This document shows, piece after piece, positions 34,100 to 46,561 of a stretch of 64,000 bases of DNA. The DNA is taken from assembly GCA_946800325.1 (NCBI GenBank), contig OX326956.1, positions 45,213,552-45,277,551 on the forward strand. Reading direction: 5' to 3'. Position 1 is the first letter of the stretch; every line of letters starts with the position of its first letter. The position numbers were made by a program, and so were the translations under genes. The notes below the pieces were generated by a model, which did not search any database, had not been told where the DNA came from, and saw only the letters and a program-made list of their open reading frames with translations. The DNA comes from Luzula sylvatica. Taxonomy: Eukaryota; Streptophyta; Magnoliopsida; Poales; Juncaceae.

Positions 34100-35455
34100 G
34101 ATTAATGCGATACTTATTTATTAGGCAAGATGACAAAGGGCATCATTCTCCAAAGGTTGGAGAAAGATCCAACGAATTATTGGAAATTACATTAAGATGT
34201 AAAAGTTCTGATAAGTTCCGAGGCAAGAGGAGGCTATCGGTATTTTGTTACGTTTACAGATGATTCAAGTAGACATGTAATATATGTTTAATGCATGACG
34301 AAGCGGAGACTTTTGAAATGTTCAAAGAGTTTCAAAAACGAAATACAAAATTGACTAAGCAAGAAAATTAAAACCCTTTGATAGGATCGAGGAGGCGAGT
34401 ATTTGAGCTACGCATTTCGATAGGATCGAGAAGGCGAATATTTGAGTTATGAGTATTGATGATCATTTATCATTGTGGAATCGTTTCACGATTACCTTTA
34501 TTCGGAACATTGAGATGTGTCCGAAAAGAGGAAATGAACGCATGTTGGACATGGTTCGATAAATGATAAATCAAACGGATCTCCCAAAAATGTTTTGGGG
34601 ATACGCCCTTGAGACAGTGGCACTAATGAATGGTTGCATATATGATATGGACCATAAACCTTCTAATCGGTACAAAAGACGCCATATGAGATATGGATCG
34701 GAATGGTTCCGAAGTTGTCATTTGTACAGATTTAGGATGTGAGTATATTTCGAAATTTGTTTCGATTAAACTCAATCCCAAATCTGAAAATTGTTCGTTT
34801 ATGATATATCCTTAAGGAAACTAAAGGGTATTAGTTCTAACGTCCCGACGAAAATGAGATTTTCGTGGCTCGAATAGATGCCTTCTTGGAGGAGGACATA
34901 ATGCGCACAAGTTTGGAACTTGATGCCATTTATCTCTACGTGGGCTAGTGGGAGTAGAATAAATCTTGAAAGACTTCGAGATATGAAAATGAACATTGTG
35001 CCGATGAAAGTTGACACGACTTCATCAAGAGTTGATGAATACGAGTCGAACACACAAAAGAATTTTTCGTAGATCAAGTAGGCTATATCATAAGTCGGTA
35101 AATACGGATTTATCGTGGCTAATGATGATAGATCGAAATCATATGATCATTAGATATCCTACAAGGATGCTATGAAAAGTGACTATTCCAAATGACAAGA
35201 TGCCATGAAATCTGAGATTCCAAATTATCAAGTTTAGAACTTGATTTCATTACTTTCAGGGTAAGACCCGTGAAATGTAAATGGGTTTTCAAGATGAGAA
35301 CCGACACGGATAGTAATATGCATATAACAAAGCGAGGCCAGTAGCGAAAAATTTCAAGTATTTCATAGTCGGACTACGAAGAAATGTTTTCGCATGTTGC
35401 CATGCTTTCACATTCTCGAAATTCTACTTGCCATGGTCGCGTATTATGACTACGA
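34100..35455 (+). pseudogene. Decayed pol of Copia C2
   Basis: Blocks matching the pol of C3 include a GKMTKG-like stretch (34124), GGYRYFV-like (34232), FWGYALETVAL-like (34594) and the linker rich in Asp/Glu (34950-35100). The frame is broken many times, and from about 35455 the RT and RNase H are deleted and the 3' non-coding region follows directly. Confidence 0.75.
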
Positions 35456-36480
35456 AAACTGTGTGCGGGTTGTGTAATTTGATTACATGAACCCTGATTT
35501 GAGCTTGTGTGGACGCCGACATAATTGAGGATTGTGTTCAGCAAAACCGTCACACTTAAAGTTTCATTTCTAAATATCCCTAGTCGCGGATCAGCTTGCT
35601 TAAGAGAGAAGCATATCTATTATCAGATAATAGACTGAACGCGTACACTAGTACGTTAGCCGAGGAGATGATTATGTTTTGCTAATCATAGGACAAGGTG
35701 CTTGTCGAATCGGGAACGTAGATATATGCTAGGTGACATATATTGGATATGACCGAAGCCGCGAGATAATGACATGGTTTAGTCATTATGGATGAACTCG
35801 CGACGAGTAGGGTATTAAGTTCTTCATACTTGAGGGGACCATCGATTGCGTTACGTGCGTAACACAATACTTTGATATGATCTTACGCTCACCGTAACAA
35901 GGAGCTAAAACGGTCATCATTGGGTATTGTCCGAAACACGGAATTCAATGTGAGTCTCCAAGATAGGAATTGTTTATTCCGAAAGGAAGAGATATCTCTC
36001 AGGCCACTCAATGAATTGATTAACGAAAACCTTGGCCAAGGTCAATGATATTAACGGTTAATATCGATTGAAATTGTTAAATCAGTTCGAAAACGAGTAA
36101 TGAGTACAGTTAATCAAAATATAAGGATGACTATACCACCATGCCTTTTGATTAAACGGATATCGTTAACATGAGAACTAATAACCGCTATTCGAGATAG
36201 GCACAATGATCCCAAACATTCTTCGTGTTAACATGGGTAGCCATGATGGAGTGACTAGATCCCGCTCATGGGCTTGTAGTGCTTTGGAAACAGCCTACTG
36301 CCATCGTTAACCGAACCTACATGGTCACACAACGAGTCGTACTAAGTCGGGCTTGATTATAAAATTGGCACATAAGATGTGCATAGCTTGGTATTTGATA
36401 CGCGAGCTATATTCTCTAAAATTATGCATATTGGATATGCATGAGTACCTTTTAGGTAGATCTGAAATTGAGTGGGAGAC

Positions 36481-37518
36481 TGAAGGAAATACAGTTTCGG
36501 ATCAACCGTAAAAGTGTACACAAGGATAAACGAATGTAAGCGTACATTCGTGGTCATATCTTTCAGTAGGAAAATCCAATTTGAATGGTTCAAATTGGGT
36601 TAGATAGATAATAAGATTATCTACAACCTTCATGTAGAAATATATTTCATATGATCGAAGTATCAGTGTCGTTTCTATGAAATACCGAAAGGGTGCAACA
36701 GTATGACATACAGTTCGTAAAACAGTCATAACTTTTGCATACGAACTCCAATTGGGCCAGGACAAATTGGGTTGGGTAGATAATAAGATTAACTACAACC
36801 TACAACTTTCGTGTAGGTTGAATTTCTGTCAGAAGAATTTACCAATTTCGTATGGACAGAATACTGAACAGGTTCATGCATTTTTCTGTGTGAAAGGGTG
36901 TATATTGGATATACATGCCTTTTGGCCCATCCTAATCCTATGTGATATAAATAGGATAATTCTCTCTCCTTTTTTTAGTAAATTGATTGGTATTATTCAG
37001 AATAATCCAGAATATTGAGAGTTGTCTCTTTCAAGAGTGAAAGAGTGCGAAGAGAGAAAAATCGAGAAAAACAGTTTTTCCGAAGAAGAGAATCAATCGA
37101 TCAAGCAAGTTCGCCGGTGCATCGTCTAGGCAGGTGCATCCGCGACCGACGAACTCCGACTCACGGTGCATACAAGTAGAGGAGCGACACTTGTGGCTCT
37201 TCGATTGTGATCAACTCGAGGGAGAGAAAGAACGGTCAAAGACGGTGGGAGCGCTTGGACGTGGAACGCACGGAGATGACCGGAGGAGCGTCAAGACGGT
37301 GGGAGACGTGTGGTATGGGACGCACGTGCTAGTCACCAACGTGACCGGAGAAAGAAGGAAGAGCGATCAACCCTTCGTGCGTGATCAATTTCACGCTGGT
37401 AATCGTCTATCCTACTTTGCATCGTACCCTCGAAGTCATGGCGTGATCTTGTATTTAGGGAACCGGACCGGGCCTTCATATCCGCTGCGCGGGCCCGGGG
37501 TCGGGTGAATTCCCAACA
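36481..37518 (+). repeat. Copia LTR2 (1038 bp), shared between C2 and C3
   Basis: It begins TGAAGGAAATACAG right after the C2 polypurine tract and ends GAATTCCCAACA. U3 near-palindrome ACGAATGTAAGCGTACATTCGT lies near 36528. It resembles LTR3 much more than LTR1. Confidence 0.88.
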
Positions 37519-40500
37519 TCATTGTCACAAGACTGGACATTGGAAGCCCAATTGCAAGGCTTACCTCGATGAGGTGAAGAAGGGAAATACGGCTTCGGAA
37601 GCCGGTCCATCAGGCGTTAACGTTATCGAAATTCATCTTTCTACTATGGCTAATTGGGTATTAGATACCGGTTGTGGGACTCATATTTGTCGAAATATGC
37701 AGGTTCTTCAAAATAGTCGAAAGTTGGAGAAAGGCGAAGTTGATCTACGAGTCGGGAATGGAACAAGAGTTGCTGCATTTGCCGTAGGAGTAGTTAATTT
37801 GACTTTGCCGAGTGGACTTATATTAGTACTAAATAATTGTTATTATGTACCGACATTATGTAAGAACATAATAAGTGTGTCGAAATTAGCCAAGGATGGC
37901 TATGAATTTGTTATTAAGAATAATCAATTTTCTATATGTAAGGATAATATTATCTATGGAAATGTTCTATTAGAAAATGGTATTTATGTATTGGATTTTG
38001 ATCACGAAAATCATGAGTCACTTTATAATGTTAATACTAAAAGAATCAAACCGAAAGTTGATAGTCGAACTTTCTTTTGGCATTGTCGTCTCGGTCATGT
38101 GAATGAGAAACGCATTGCTAGACTCCATAAAGATGGAATGCGAGACTCATTTGAATTTGATTCATTTGAGAATTGCGAATCTTGTTTGCTTGGCAAGATG
38201 ACAAAGGCGCTATTCTCCAAGGTCGGAGAGCGGTCCAACGACTTGTTGGAACTCATACATTCAGATGTGTGTGGACCGATGAGCATCGAGGCAAGAGGAG
38301 GCTATCGATACTTTGTTAAGTTTACGGACGATCATAGTAGATATGGTTATATCTATTTGATGCGTAATAAAGCGGAGACCTTTGAAAAGTTCAAAGAGTT
38401 TCAAAACGAAGTTGAAAATCAGCTTGGCAAGAAAATTAAAGCCATTCGATCGGATCGAGGAGGCGATTATTTGAGCTATGAGTTTGAAGACCATCTAAAG
38501 AATTGTGGAATAGTTCCACAATGGACTCCGGCAGGAACGCCACAATGGAATGGCGTGTCCGAGCAGAGAAATCGAACTTTGTTGGACATGGACCGATCTA
38601 TGCTGAGTCAAACTTCCCTTCCAAAATCGTTTTGGGGATTTGCCCTAGAGACCGCGGCTTACTTATTAAATCGCATACCTTCTAAATCGGTTGAAAAGAC
38701 GCCTTATGAGATTTGGTTCGGAAAACCTCCGTTGTTGTCTTTTATTCGGATATGGGGATGTCAAGTTTACGTCCGAAAATTAATGTCGGACAAACTAGAT
38801 CCTAAATCTGAAAAGTATATATTTGTTTGATATCCCAAAGAGACTCGAGGTTATTATTTTTATAATCCTGACGAAAATAAGATTTTTGTCGCTCGTAGAG
38901 GTACCTTCTTGGAGGAGGACTTTATATCTCAAAGAGTTATAGGAAATAAAATAGACCTCGATGAAGTTGGAGATCAAGAAATTAACACAGAACCGATAAA
39001 CATTGATCCGATTCCGTCAAATGTTGAGGATCCGGAGTCAAGTGCGCAAGGCGCAATTCGTAGATCGGGTAGGATTCGTCAAGAGCCTATACGATATGGT
39101 TTTATCGTGGCAAATGACGATGAAGTCGAATTCATAGATGATGAACCGACATCTTATCTCGAGGCTATGGAAAGCGAGGATTCCAAAAGGTGGCAAACTG
39201 CTATGAAATCCGAGATTCAATCCATGTACGATAATCAAGTTTGGAACTTGATTGATCCACCTCCCGGAGTCTTCAAGAAGAAAATCCACATGGATGGGAA
39301 TGTAAACACTTATAAAGCACGGCTTGTGGCGAAAGATTTCAAACAAATTCATGGTGTAGACTATGAAGAAACGTTTTCTCCCGTAGCAATGCTTAAATCC
39401 ATACGGATCTTACTTGCTCTCTCTGCGTATTATGACTACGTGATTTGGCAAATGGATGTCAAAACCTCATTCCTTAACGGGAACTTAGAAGAGGATGTGT
39501 ACATGACACAGCCCGAGGGTTTTGTGGATTCAAAGAGTCCGGATAAAGTGTGCAAGTTGCAACGATCCATTTATGGATTGAAGCAAGCTTCTCGGAGTTG
39601 GAATATACGTTTCGATGAAGTTATAAGCGAATATAACTTCGTGCAAAACGTAGAGGAACCTTGTGTATACAAGAAGGTTAGTGGGAGCCGCGTAGTATTT
39701 CTTGTACTATATGTAGACGACATCTTGATCATAGGAAATGACATACCGATGCTTACGGATGTTAAGAAGTATTTAAATACTCGTTTCGCTATGAAAGATT
39801 TAGGCGAGGCCGCTTATATATTAGGCGTGAGGATTTATAGAGATAGATCCAAGAAGATACTCGGCTTGAGTCAAAGCACGTACATCGACAAAGTGTTGAA
39901 ACGGTTTTCAATGGAAGATTCGAAGAAAGGTCTTCTTCCAATGTCGAGTGGCATATCGTATTCTAAAGCTCAATGTCCGACATCGAGTAAGGATAAGAAT
40001 GCGATGATTATTGTTTCATACGCTTCGGCAGTTGGATCAATTATGTATGCCATGATTTGTACGTGCCCCGATGTGTCGTATGCATTGAGCGTCGTTTCGC
40101 GTTACCAATCTAATCCAGGGGATATACATTGGATCGCGGTTAAGAATATCCTTAAGTACATACGAAGAACTAAGGATCAATTTCTAATTTATGGTGGAAA
40201 GACATCCGAGTTGGTTATTAATGGGTATACCGACGCCAGCTTCCAAACATGTGTCGACGACTTTCGATCACAAAGTGGATACGTGTTTTGTCTAAATGGT
40301 GGAACGGTAGTATGGAAGAGTTCCAAACAACCCACGATAGCAGACTCTACAACTGAATCGGAGTATATTGCGGCTTCGGAAGCTGCAAAGGAGGCGGTAT
40401 GGATCAAGAAATTTGTGTTGGAACTTGGAGTAGCCCGAGTATCTCGGAACCCGTGATTGTGTATTGCGACAATACGGGAGCGATAGCACAGTCCAAGGAA

Positions 40501-40707
40501 CCGAGGGCACATCATCGCTCCAAACACATACTCAGAAAATTTCACTTGATCCGTGAGATTTTAAAACGAAAGGATGTGATCATAGAAAAGATTGATACTG
40601 AAAGGAATGTTGCGGACCCATTTACTAAGCCACTCTCGCAACCTAAGCACGATTACCATGCGAAAGCTATAGGTTTGAGATACCTAGAGGAGGAAGAGAG
40701 TAGTTAG
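37519..40707 (+). pseudogene. Copia pol, almost open (one stop, one frameshift)
   Basis: This is the best preserved Copia coding region of the window. It starts inside the gag zinc knuckle (HCHKTGHWKPNC). Protease has WVLDTGCGTHIC. Integrase has the HHCC zinc site (HCRLGH...CESC), HSDVCGP, IRSDRGGDY and GVSEQRNRT, giving the D-D-E residues. RT has [17 protein letters not shown] and [10 protein letters not shown]. RNase H has GYTDASF, GGTVVWKSSKQ and DSTTESEY, and the C-terminal EPRAHHRSKHI with NVADPFTKPL. A TGA at 38828 interrupts the integrase end where relatives have Gly, and a shift near 40430-40450 moves the end into another frame. These enzymes cleave, integrate and copy the element. 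Without gag and primer site the copy cannot move alone. Confidence 0.9.
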
Positions 40708-40729
40708 TTATCTAAAATGATAGTTCCGT

Positions 40730-41856
40730 AGGACGAGATTAGTCTAAGTAAACGTTGTATCACCCCAAACTTATCTTATATTAATGCAATTTCGAGATTT
40801 TAAAATTTTTCATTTGCATTTACCTTATATGAAAACTGTGTGCGGGTTGTGTAATTTGATTACATGAACCCTGATTTGAACTTGTGTGGACGTCGCCATA
40901 ATTGATGGTTATGTGCAGCAAAACCGTCACACTTAAAAGTTTCATTTCTAAACATCCCTAGTCATGATTCAGTTTGCTTAAGAGTGAAGCATTTACATTA
41001 TCAGATAATAGACTGAACATATACACTAGTACGTTAGCCGAGGAGATGATTATGTTTTGCTAATCATAGGACAAAGGTGTTTGTCGAATCGGGAACGTAG
41101 ATATGTGCTAGGTGACATATATTGGATATGACCGAAGCCGCGAGACCATGACATGGTTTAGTCATTATGGATGGACTCGCGACGAGTAGGGTATTAGGTT
41201 CTTCATACTTGAGGGGGGCATCGATTGCGTTGCGTGCGTAACACAATACTTTGATATGACCTTACGATCACCGTAACAGGGAGCTAAAACGGTCATCATT
41301 GGGTATTGTCCGAAACACGGAATTCAATATGAGTCTCCAAGATATAAATTGTTTATTCCGAAAGGAAGAGATATCTTTTAGGCCACTCGATGAATTGATT
41401 AACGAAAACCATGGCCATGGTCAATGATATTAACAGTTAATATCGATTGAATTTGTTAAATCAGTTCGGAATCGAGGAATAAGTATAGTTAATCAAAATA
41501 TAAGGATGACTACCACCATGCCTTTTGATTAACGGATATCGCTAACAAGAGAACTAACAACTGCTATTCGAAATAGGCACAATGATCACAATCATTCTTC
41601 GTGTTAACATGGGTAGCCATGATGGAGTGACTAGATCCCGCTCATGGGCTTGTAGTGCTTTGGAAACAGCCTACTGCCATCGTTAACCGAACCTACATGG
41701 TCACATAACGAGTCGTACTAAGTCGGGCTAGATTATAAAGTTGGCACATAAGATTTGCGTAGCTTGGTATTTGATGCGCGAGCTATATTCTCTAAATTCG
41801 TGCATATTGGATATGCATGAGTACCTTTTAAGTATATCTGAAATTGAGTGGGAGAC
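40730..41856 (+). other. 3' non-coding region and polypurine tract of C3
   Basis: About 1.1 kb shared with C1, C2 and the minus-strand block. It includes GATTATGTTTTGCTAATCAT (hairpin-forming) near 41049 and the antisense ORF at 41064-41246, and ends with GAGTGGGAGAC before LTR3. Confidence 0.75.
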
Positions 41857-42862
41857 TGAAGGAAATACAGTTTCGGATCAACCGTAAAAGTGTCCACAAG
41901 GATAAACGAATGTAAGCGTACGTTCGTGTCATATCGTTCAGTATGAAAATCCAATTTGAATGGTTAAAATTGGGTTAGATAGATAATAAGATTATCTACA
42001 ACCTTCATGCACAAATATATTTCATATGAACGAAGTATCAGTGTCGTTTCTATGAAATACCGAAAGGGTACAACAGTATGACATACAGTAAGTAAAACAG
42101 TAATAACTTTTGCATACGAACTCCAATTGGGCCAGGCCAAATTGGGTTGGGTAGATAATAAGATTATCTACAACTTTCGTGTAGGTTGATTTTCTGTCAG
42201 AGGAATTTACCAATTTTGTATGGACAGAATACTGAACAGGTTCATGCAACTTTCTGTGTGAAAGAGTGTATATTGGATATATATGTCTTTTGGCCAATAC
42301 TAATCCTATATGAAATAAATAGGATAATTCTCTCTCATTTTTTTTTTTTTGCTTCATTCAGTTGAATCATTCAGATTATTCAGAATATTCCAGAAATATA
42401 AAGAGACATCTTTCTAGTGAGTGAAAGTGTGTAAAGAGAGAACCGAGAAAAGGAGTTTTCCGGTATAGAGAATCAATTGATCAAGCAAGTTCGCCGGTGC
42501 AGTGTCTAGGCAGTTGCACCCGCGACCGACGAACTCCGACTCATGGTAGATACAAGTAGAGGAGCGACACTTGTGGCTCTTCGGTTCTAATCAACTCGAG
42601 AGAGAGAGAGAGAGAGAGAGAGAGGACGGTCAACGAGCGGTGAAAGACGCGCGGTGTGGGACGCGCGGATTGTCACCAACGTGACAGGAGAAAGAAGACT
42701 AGTAATCAACCCGTCGTGTGCAATCAATTTTGCACTGGTATGAATCTAATCTTCTTATTTGCATCGTACCCTTCGAAGTCATGGCATGATCTTGGATTAA
42801 GGGAACCGGACCGGGCCTACATATCCGCTGCGCGGGCCCGGGGACGTATAGAATTCCCAACA
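41857..42862 (+). repeat. Copia LTR3 (1006 bp)
   Basis: It begins TGAAGGAAATACAG and ends GAATTCCCAACA. A poly(T) tract (about 42338) and a (GA)n microsatellite (about 42600-42625) lie within. It directly abuts the truncated Athila-like RT at 42863. Confidence 0.88.
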
Positions 42863-45610
42863 CACCCTTCTTGGGGACCACGTAAACGGGCCTGACCCAT
42901 TCGCTATCCGAGATAGGGAAGATGATGCCTGCGTTGAGGAGCTTCATTATCTCCTTCTTTACCACCTCCTTCATGTTCGGGTTGAGGCGGCGTTGATGCT
43001 CGATCGATGTTTTGTGGTCGTCGGTGAGAAATATCCGGTGCATACCGAATGAGGGGCTTATCCCCTTGATGTCGTCGATCGTGTAACCGAGAGCTTTGCG
43101 GTGAAGACGGAGCGTATGAAGCAATTTCTCTGTCTGATCGGGAGAGAGATTCGCGTTCACAATGACCGGGTACGAGTCGTTCGGCAGTTGGTGGAACATC
43201 TGTTTTTGGTATCGGAGTCCTGGTGGAAGAGATTTAAGCTCGACTCGTGGTGGAACATCGGTTTTTGGTATCTCTCCACTGATTCGACAGTTTCTAGTTG
43301 CGGCGTTGGTTCGACGAGGTTTTCTCATTGGTCTAGCATCTCCTCAAATTCGTCTAACTCTGTTCTCGTGATGTTGGCATATTCGTCCATCGTTAGGACA
43401 TCTTCAACGTCGATTCGATAGCACGAACCGTCCGGGTCGGGGTTTTTGATTGCCTTCTCTAGATTGAATTCGACTTTCGCCTCTCCCAAGTTAAGAGATA
43501 GCTTCCCTTCTCGAACGTTTATTATCGCACCCGCGGTGGCTAAGAATGGTCTCCCAAAAATAATCGGGACCTTTTGGTCCTCCTCCATGTCTACTACGAC
43601 GAAATCGACCGGGATATAGAATTTCCCGACCTTTATTGGCACATCCTCTACAACTCCTGTGGGTATTCGAACTGATCTATCGGCGAGTTGTAAAGTCATT
43701 CTCGTCTCCTTGAGTTCTCCCAATCCGAGGGTTATAAAAATCGAATGTGGCATGAGACTAACGCTTGCACCTAGATCACAAAGTGCCTTGTCGAACGACT
43801 TGTTCCCCATGATGCACGGGATGGCGAACGAACCTGGATCCTTCATTTTCCGCAGCAATTTTGCATCTCGAACAAGGGCACAAGACTGGACACCGGTGAG
43901 GGTTACGGTCATGTCCACTTCCTCCAGCCTCCGCTTCCGAGAGAGAACCTCCTTTAAGAATTTTGCGTACGTCGGCATTTGTTTGAGGGCGTCGACGAAC
44001 GGAATCGTAACTTCCAATTTCTCAATCACCTCCTTGAATTTGGCAAAGTCTTTGTCGAGGCGATTTTTCGCGAGGCGTTGGGGAAACGGTATCGGTGGCT
44101 GAAGTGGCTGAGGTGGTACGTATTTTTCTCCTTCTCGGTAGATCGGAAAACCGAGTTCGTCGAAACCAATCGGTCTGGTCGGTTTTGGTGCACCTCCGCG
44201 GGTTGAATCGGGGCTGTTTGAGTTCCCCGCGTCGTTTTTCGCTGCCTCGTTTGAGGCGGGTATCGCTGAAATTTCTTGAATGGAATTTGGGGCTGTTGAA
44301 GAGGTTATCGTAAGATCGCCGAATTTAGAGATGGCGTTTTCGTCCCCACATTTATCGTATTGTTTTCCACTCCTCAATTGGACTACACAAATGTTTTCGC
44401 GTGAGTTTTCGGTGCATCTGGGCAAACTTCCTTGAGCTCGCGGATTCGGGTTTTCGAGGGCATATAATCGCGTTGTGACACCGTCCATCGAAACGGTTAG
44501 CTTCGTGAGAATCTTCTCATGCTGCTCGTTTTTCCTAGCTTGCTCACTCATAAAAGATTTCATTAGTGACATTACGTCCTCCCCCGAAGGGTTCGGACCA
44601 TTAGAAAAATTATTAACACGAGATTGTTGGTGTGGGGGCCTATATATGCCATTATTATCGCTACGAAAGTTTTTATTGTTATTTCTCCAACCAGAATTCG
44701 AATTTAAAAATTGTACCTCCCCTTGGTTGGCGTCGCAATCTTTCGTCTCGTGTCCTTGCACACCACATGCGTCACAAGCGCACGTAACTTGCCTCTCTTT
44801 CGACCGCGGCTTGTTCAAATCGACGTGCTCGAGCTTCCTCGTGAGCATGTCTAGCTTGGCGTTTATGGCTGTTATCGCGTCGACTTCTAAAACACCTTGT
44901 CGCCCCGTCGTGGGGGCGCGATCATTCGACCATCCATGATAATTGAGGGCCATGTTCTCGATCAACTCCCATCCCAAGCTTCCTCCACACTCTTATCCAT
45001 CAATGCACCTCCCGAAGCCGCGTCGAGGTTGGCGCGGGCTTGGTAGGTGACTCCATTGTAAAACGTTTGCAAGAGCATCCACTTCGCTAGGCCGTGATGA
45101 GGGCACGCGCCTTGTAATTCCTTGAAACGCTCCCACGCTTCTTATAAGCTTTCGCCTGCGTTTTGTTGAAAACTCGCAATCTGGGCGCGTAACATGGCTG
45201 TTTTGCTGGGCGGAAAGTACTTGGCGAGGTATGCGTCGCAGAGTTGGTTCCACGACGTAAAATGTCCGTCGAAGTGACCGTAAAGCCATTGTTTTGCCTT
45301 GCCCCTGAGAGAAAAAGGAAAAAGAGTTAGCATGATAGTATCATTCGAAACTCCATTTACCTTTATCGTGCTCGCTATTTCGTATAGATTTTGTAAGTGA
45401 GCGTGCGGATCCTCCATCGCACCACCACCGAACTGATTTGCTTGCACCATATTTAGAAGCGGTGTTTTGAGCTCGAAATTGTTTGCAGCGATACCAGGTG
45501 GCGCGATGCTTCTCCCAATTGCCGTGGCGCTGGGCGAAATGTATTCACGTAGAGCACGTGCGCGAGGCGGAACTTGTCGGACATTCTTGATTCGGTTGGT
45601 TTTGCTCCAT
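42863..45610 (-). pseudogene. Athila-like gag-protease-RT, broken
   Basis: Start ATG at 45610. An early 1-base shift precedes the gag core at 45450-45142 (NDTIMLTLFPFSLRGKAKQW, Retrotrans_gag type), which ends at a TAA in the codon before EAW near 45142. A further shift follows near 44980. The zinc knuckle CDACGVQGHETKDC is near 44755, and the aspartic protease with LCDLGASVSLMP near 43770 and VPIIFGRPFLAT near 43555. A stop after EEMLDQ (43326) is followed by RT in another frame with SEWVRPVYVVPKKG. A ~25-base stretch (GATACCAAAAAC plus about 13 bases, minus strand) is duplicated at the junction near 43210 and 43275. Gag would form the particle and protease cut the polyprotein, but this copy is dead. 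Confidence 0.85.
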
Positions 45611-45749
45611 CGTAATCTGCGGCGACCTTCGCGCTTTGCTTCTTAGATCGTACCTTTCTGCCAACGAAGATCTGAAATATGAAAATAAAAGAAAACTAAA
45701 ATGGGTGAATCGATCTCGAAAACCAGGAAATCAACTAATATCAAACACC

Positions 45750-45767
45750 TGCCCGGCAGCGGCGCCA
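45750..45767 (-). other. Primer binding site of the Athila-like element
   Basis: On the minus strand TGGCGCCGCTGCCGGGCA stands 8 bases after the LTR end. It resembles the TGGCGCCGTTGCCGGGGA site (tRNA-Asp type) typical of Athila-like Gypsy elements, with two changes. Confidence 0.8.
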
Positions 45768-45775
45768 GAAAAGCT

Positions 45776-46561
45776 TGTTGCGTATTTACGTTTAAGCAGG
45801 GCTTTTCAACATTTAAAACCCTAAATGACTCTAATTGGACCACAAGCGCATGGTATTCGTTGAGTACGTTAGGGGTCGATCCACAGAGAGGGTTGAGTAC
45901 TAGCGGCGACTTCAGATTCACAATTCGACTCGATCTAAAACTGAGGTTTGTTGGTTGATTCGGGACAGATTTTAACGGAAAAGAAAGGGTTTTTTAGTAT
46001 AGGAGAGGACTCTAGGGTGTTCGGATTCTACTTGGATGATTTGGTGTGTTCTAAAAGTTGCAAAACGCTTTCTCGAAATCTGACTTTGGTGGAGGTGTTA
46101 TCCTATTCTTCCTAGACCGGTTCTCGCTCGCGACTAGACGTATCCAACCTAAACACTCTTGCTTTCGCTGACTATGCCTAAGAAAGACCCGTTACGCTTT
46201 ATGATAATCCTATAATCCCATGGATGACGTGTACGAATACAACGGTTCAAGTTACGCTTTATGATAATCCTATAATCCCGTTACGCTTTTTGATCTTCCA
46301 ACAATAATCGCGATTTTGGCTTGTTTTGCACTGTGAAAGCTTGGAACGGTGCCGAGACCCTCGATACTTGTATTTCTTCACTTCTAGAGCCCTTTTATCC
46401 TATATTGCACCTAAATCTGCAAATATACTCAAATAAGATGCCAACGAGCAATTCTCGTGGTTTTGTTAGTATTTTAACATTTAAGAGTTCATTTAGTACA
46501 ATTTCTAAAACGTTTTAAGTCCAGATGAGTGCGTAAAACCCTTTCATATTCGCACTCATCA
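45776..46561 (-). repeat. 5' LTR of the Athila-like element (786 bp)
   Basis: On the minus strand it starts TGATGAGTGCGAATATGAAA at 46561 and ends ...TACGCAACA at 45776. It contains a repeated GTTACGCTTTATGATAATCC-type block near 46190-46280 (plus strand). It was inserted into the satellite that begins at 46562. Confidence 0.82.

Larger units (their letters stand above)
31085..36480 (+). mobile_element. Copia element C2, degenerate, shares its 3' LTR with C3
   Basis: LTR1 (31085-32142), primer site (32144-32155), GC-rich palindrome leader (about 32395-32536), hairpin-bearing gag-position region (32750-33200), decayed protease/integrase (to about 34800; a GKMTKG-like block at 34124), a partial RT linker, then a direct jump near 35455 from RT into the 3' non-coding region, ending with GAGTGGGAGAC before LTR2 at 36481. 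RT and RNase H are mostly deleted. LTR2 serves as the 3' end here and as the 5' LTR of the next unit. Confidence 0.8.
36481..42862 (+). mobile_element. Copia element C3: LTR2, gag-less pol, LTR3
   Basis: LTR2 (36481-37518), pol (37519-40707), 3' non-coding region (40730-41856) with tract GAGTGGGAGAC, LTR3 (41857-42862). The primer site and nearly all of gag are missing: the last base of LTR2 is joined directly to the zinc knuckle of gag. LTR2 and LTR3 differ at many positions, so this is older than C1. No matching target duplication is found outside (the left side is C2, the right side CACAC then Athila-like sequence). Confidence 0.88.
42863..46561 (-). mobile_element. Athila-like Gypsy element, minus strand, 3' part lost
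   Basis: Reading down the minus strand: 5' LTR (46561-45776), primer site, leader, gag, protease and the first part of RT, which stops at VVPKKG (42864) where Copia LTR3 begins. The remaining RT, RNase H, integrase and 3' LTR do not appear anywhere in the window, so this is not a simple Copia insertion with both halves kept. Family assignment rests on the primer site, gag and the RT block LNPNMKEVVKKEIMKLL. Confidence 0.85.

Noticed and set aside
43659..44939. Plus-strand ORFs of 72-154 aa across the Athila-like element
   Set aside because: They are antisense to the gag-protease frame, which has clear domains.
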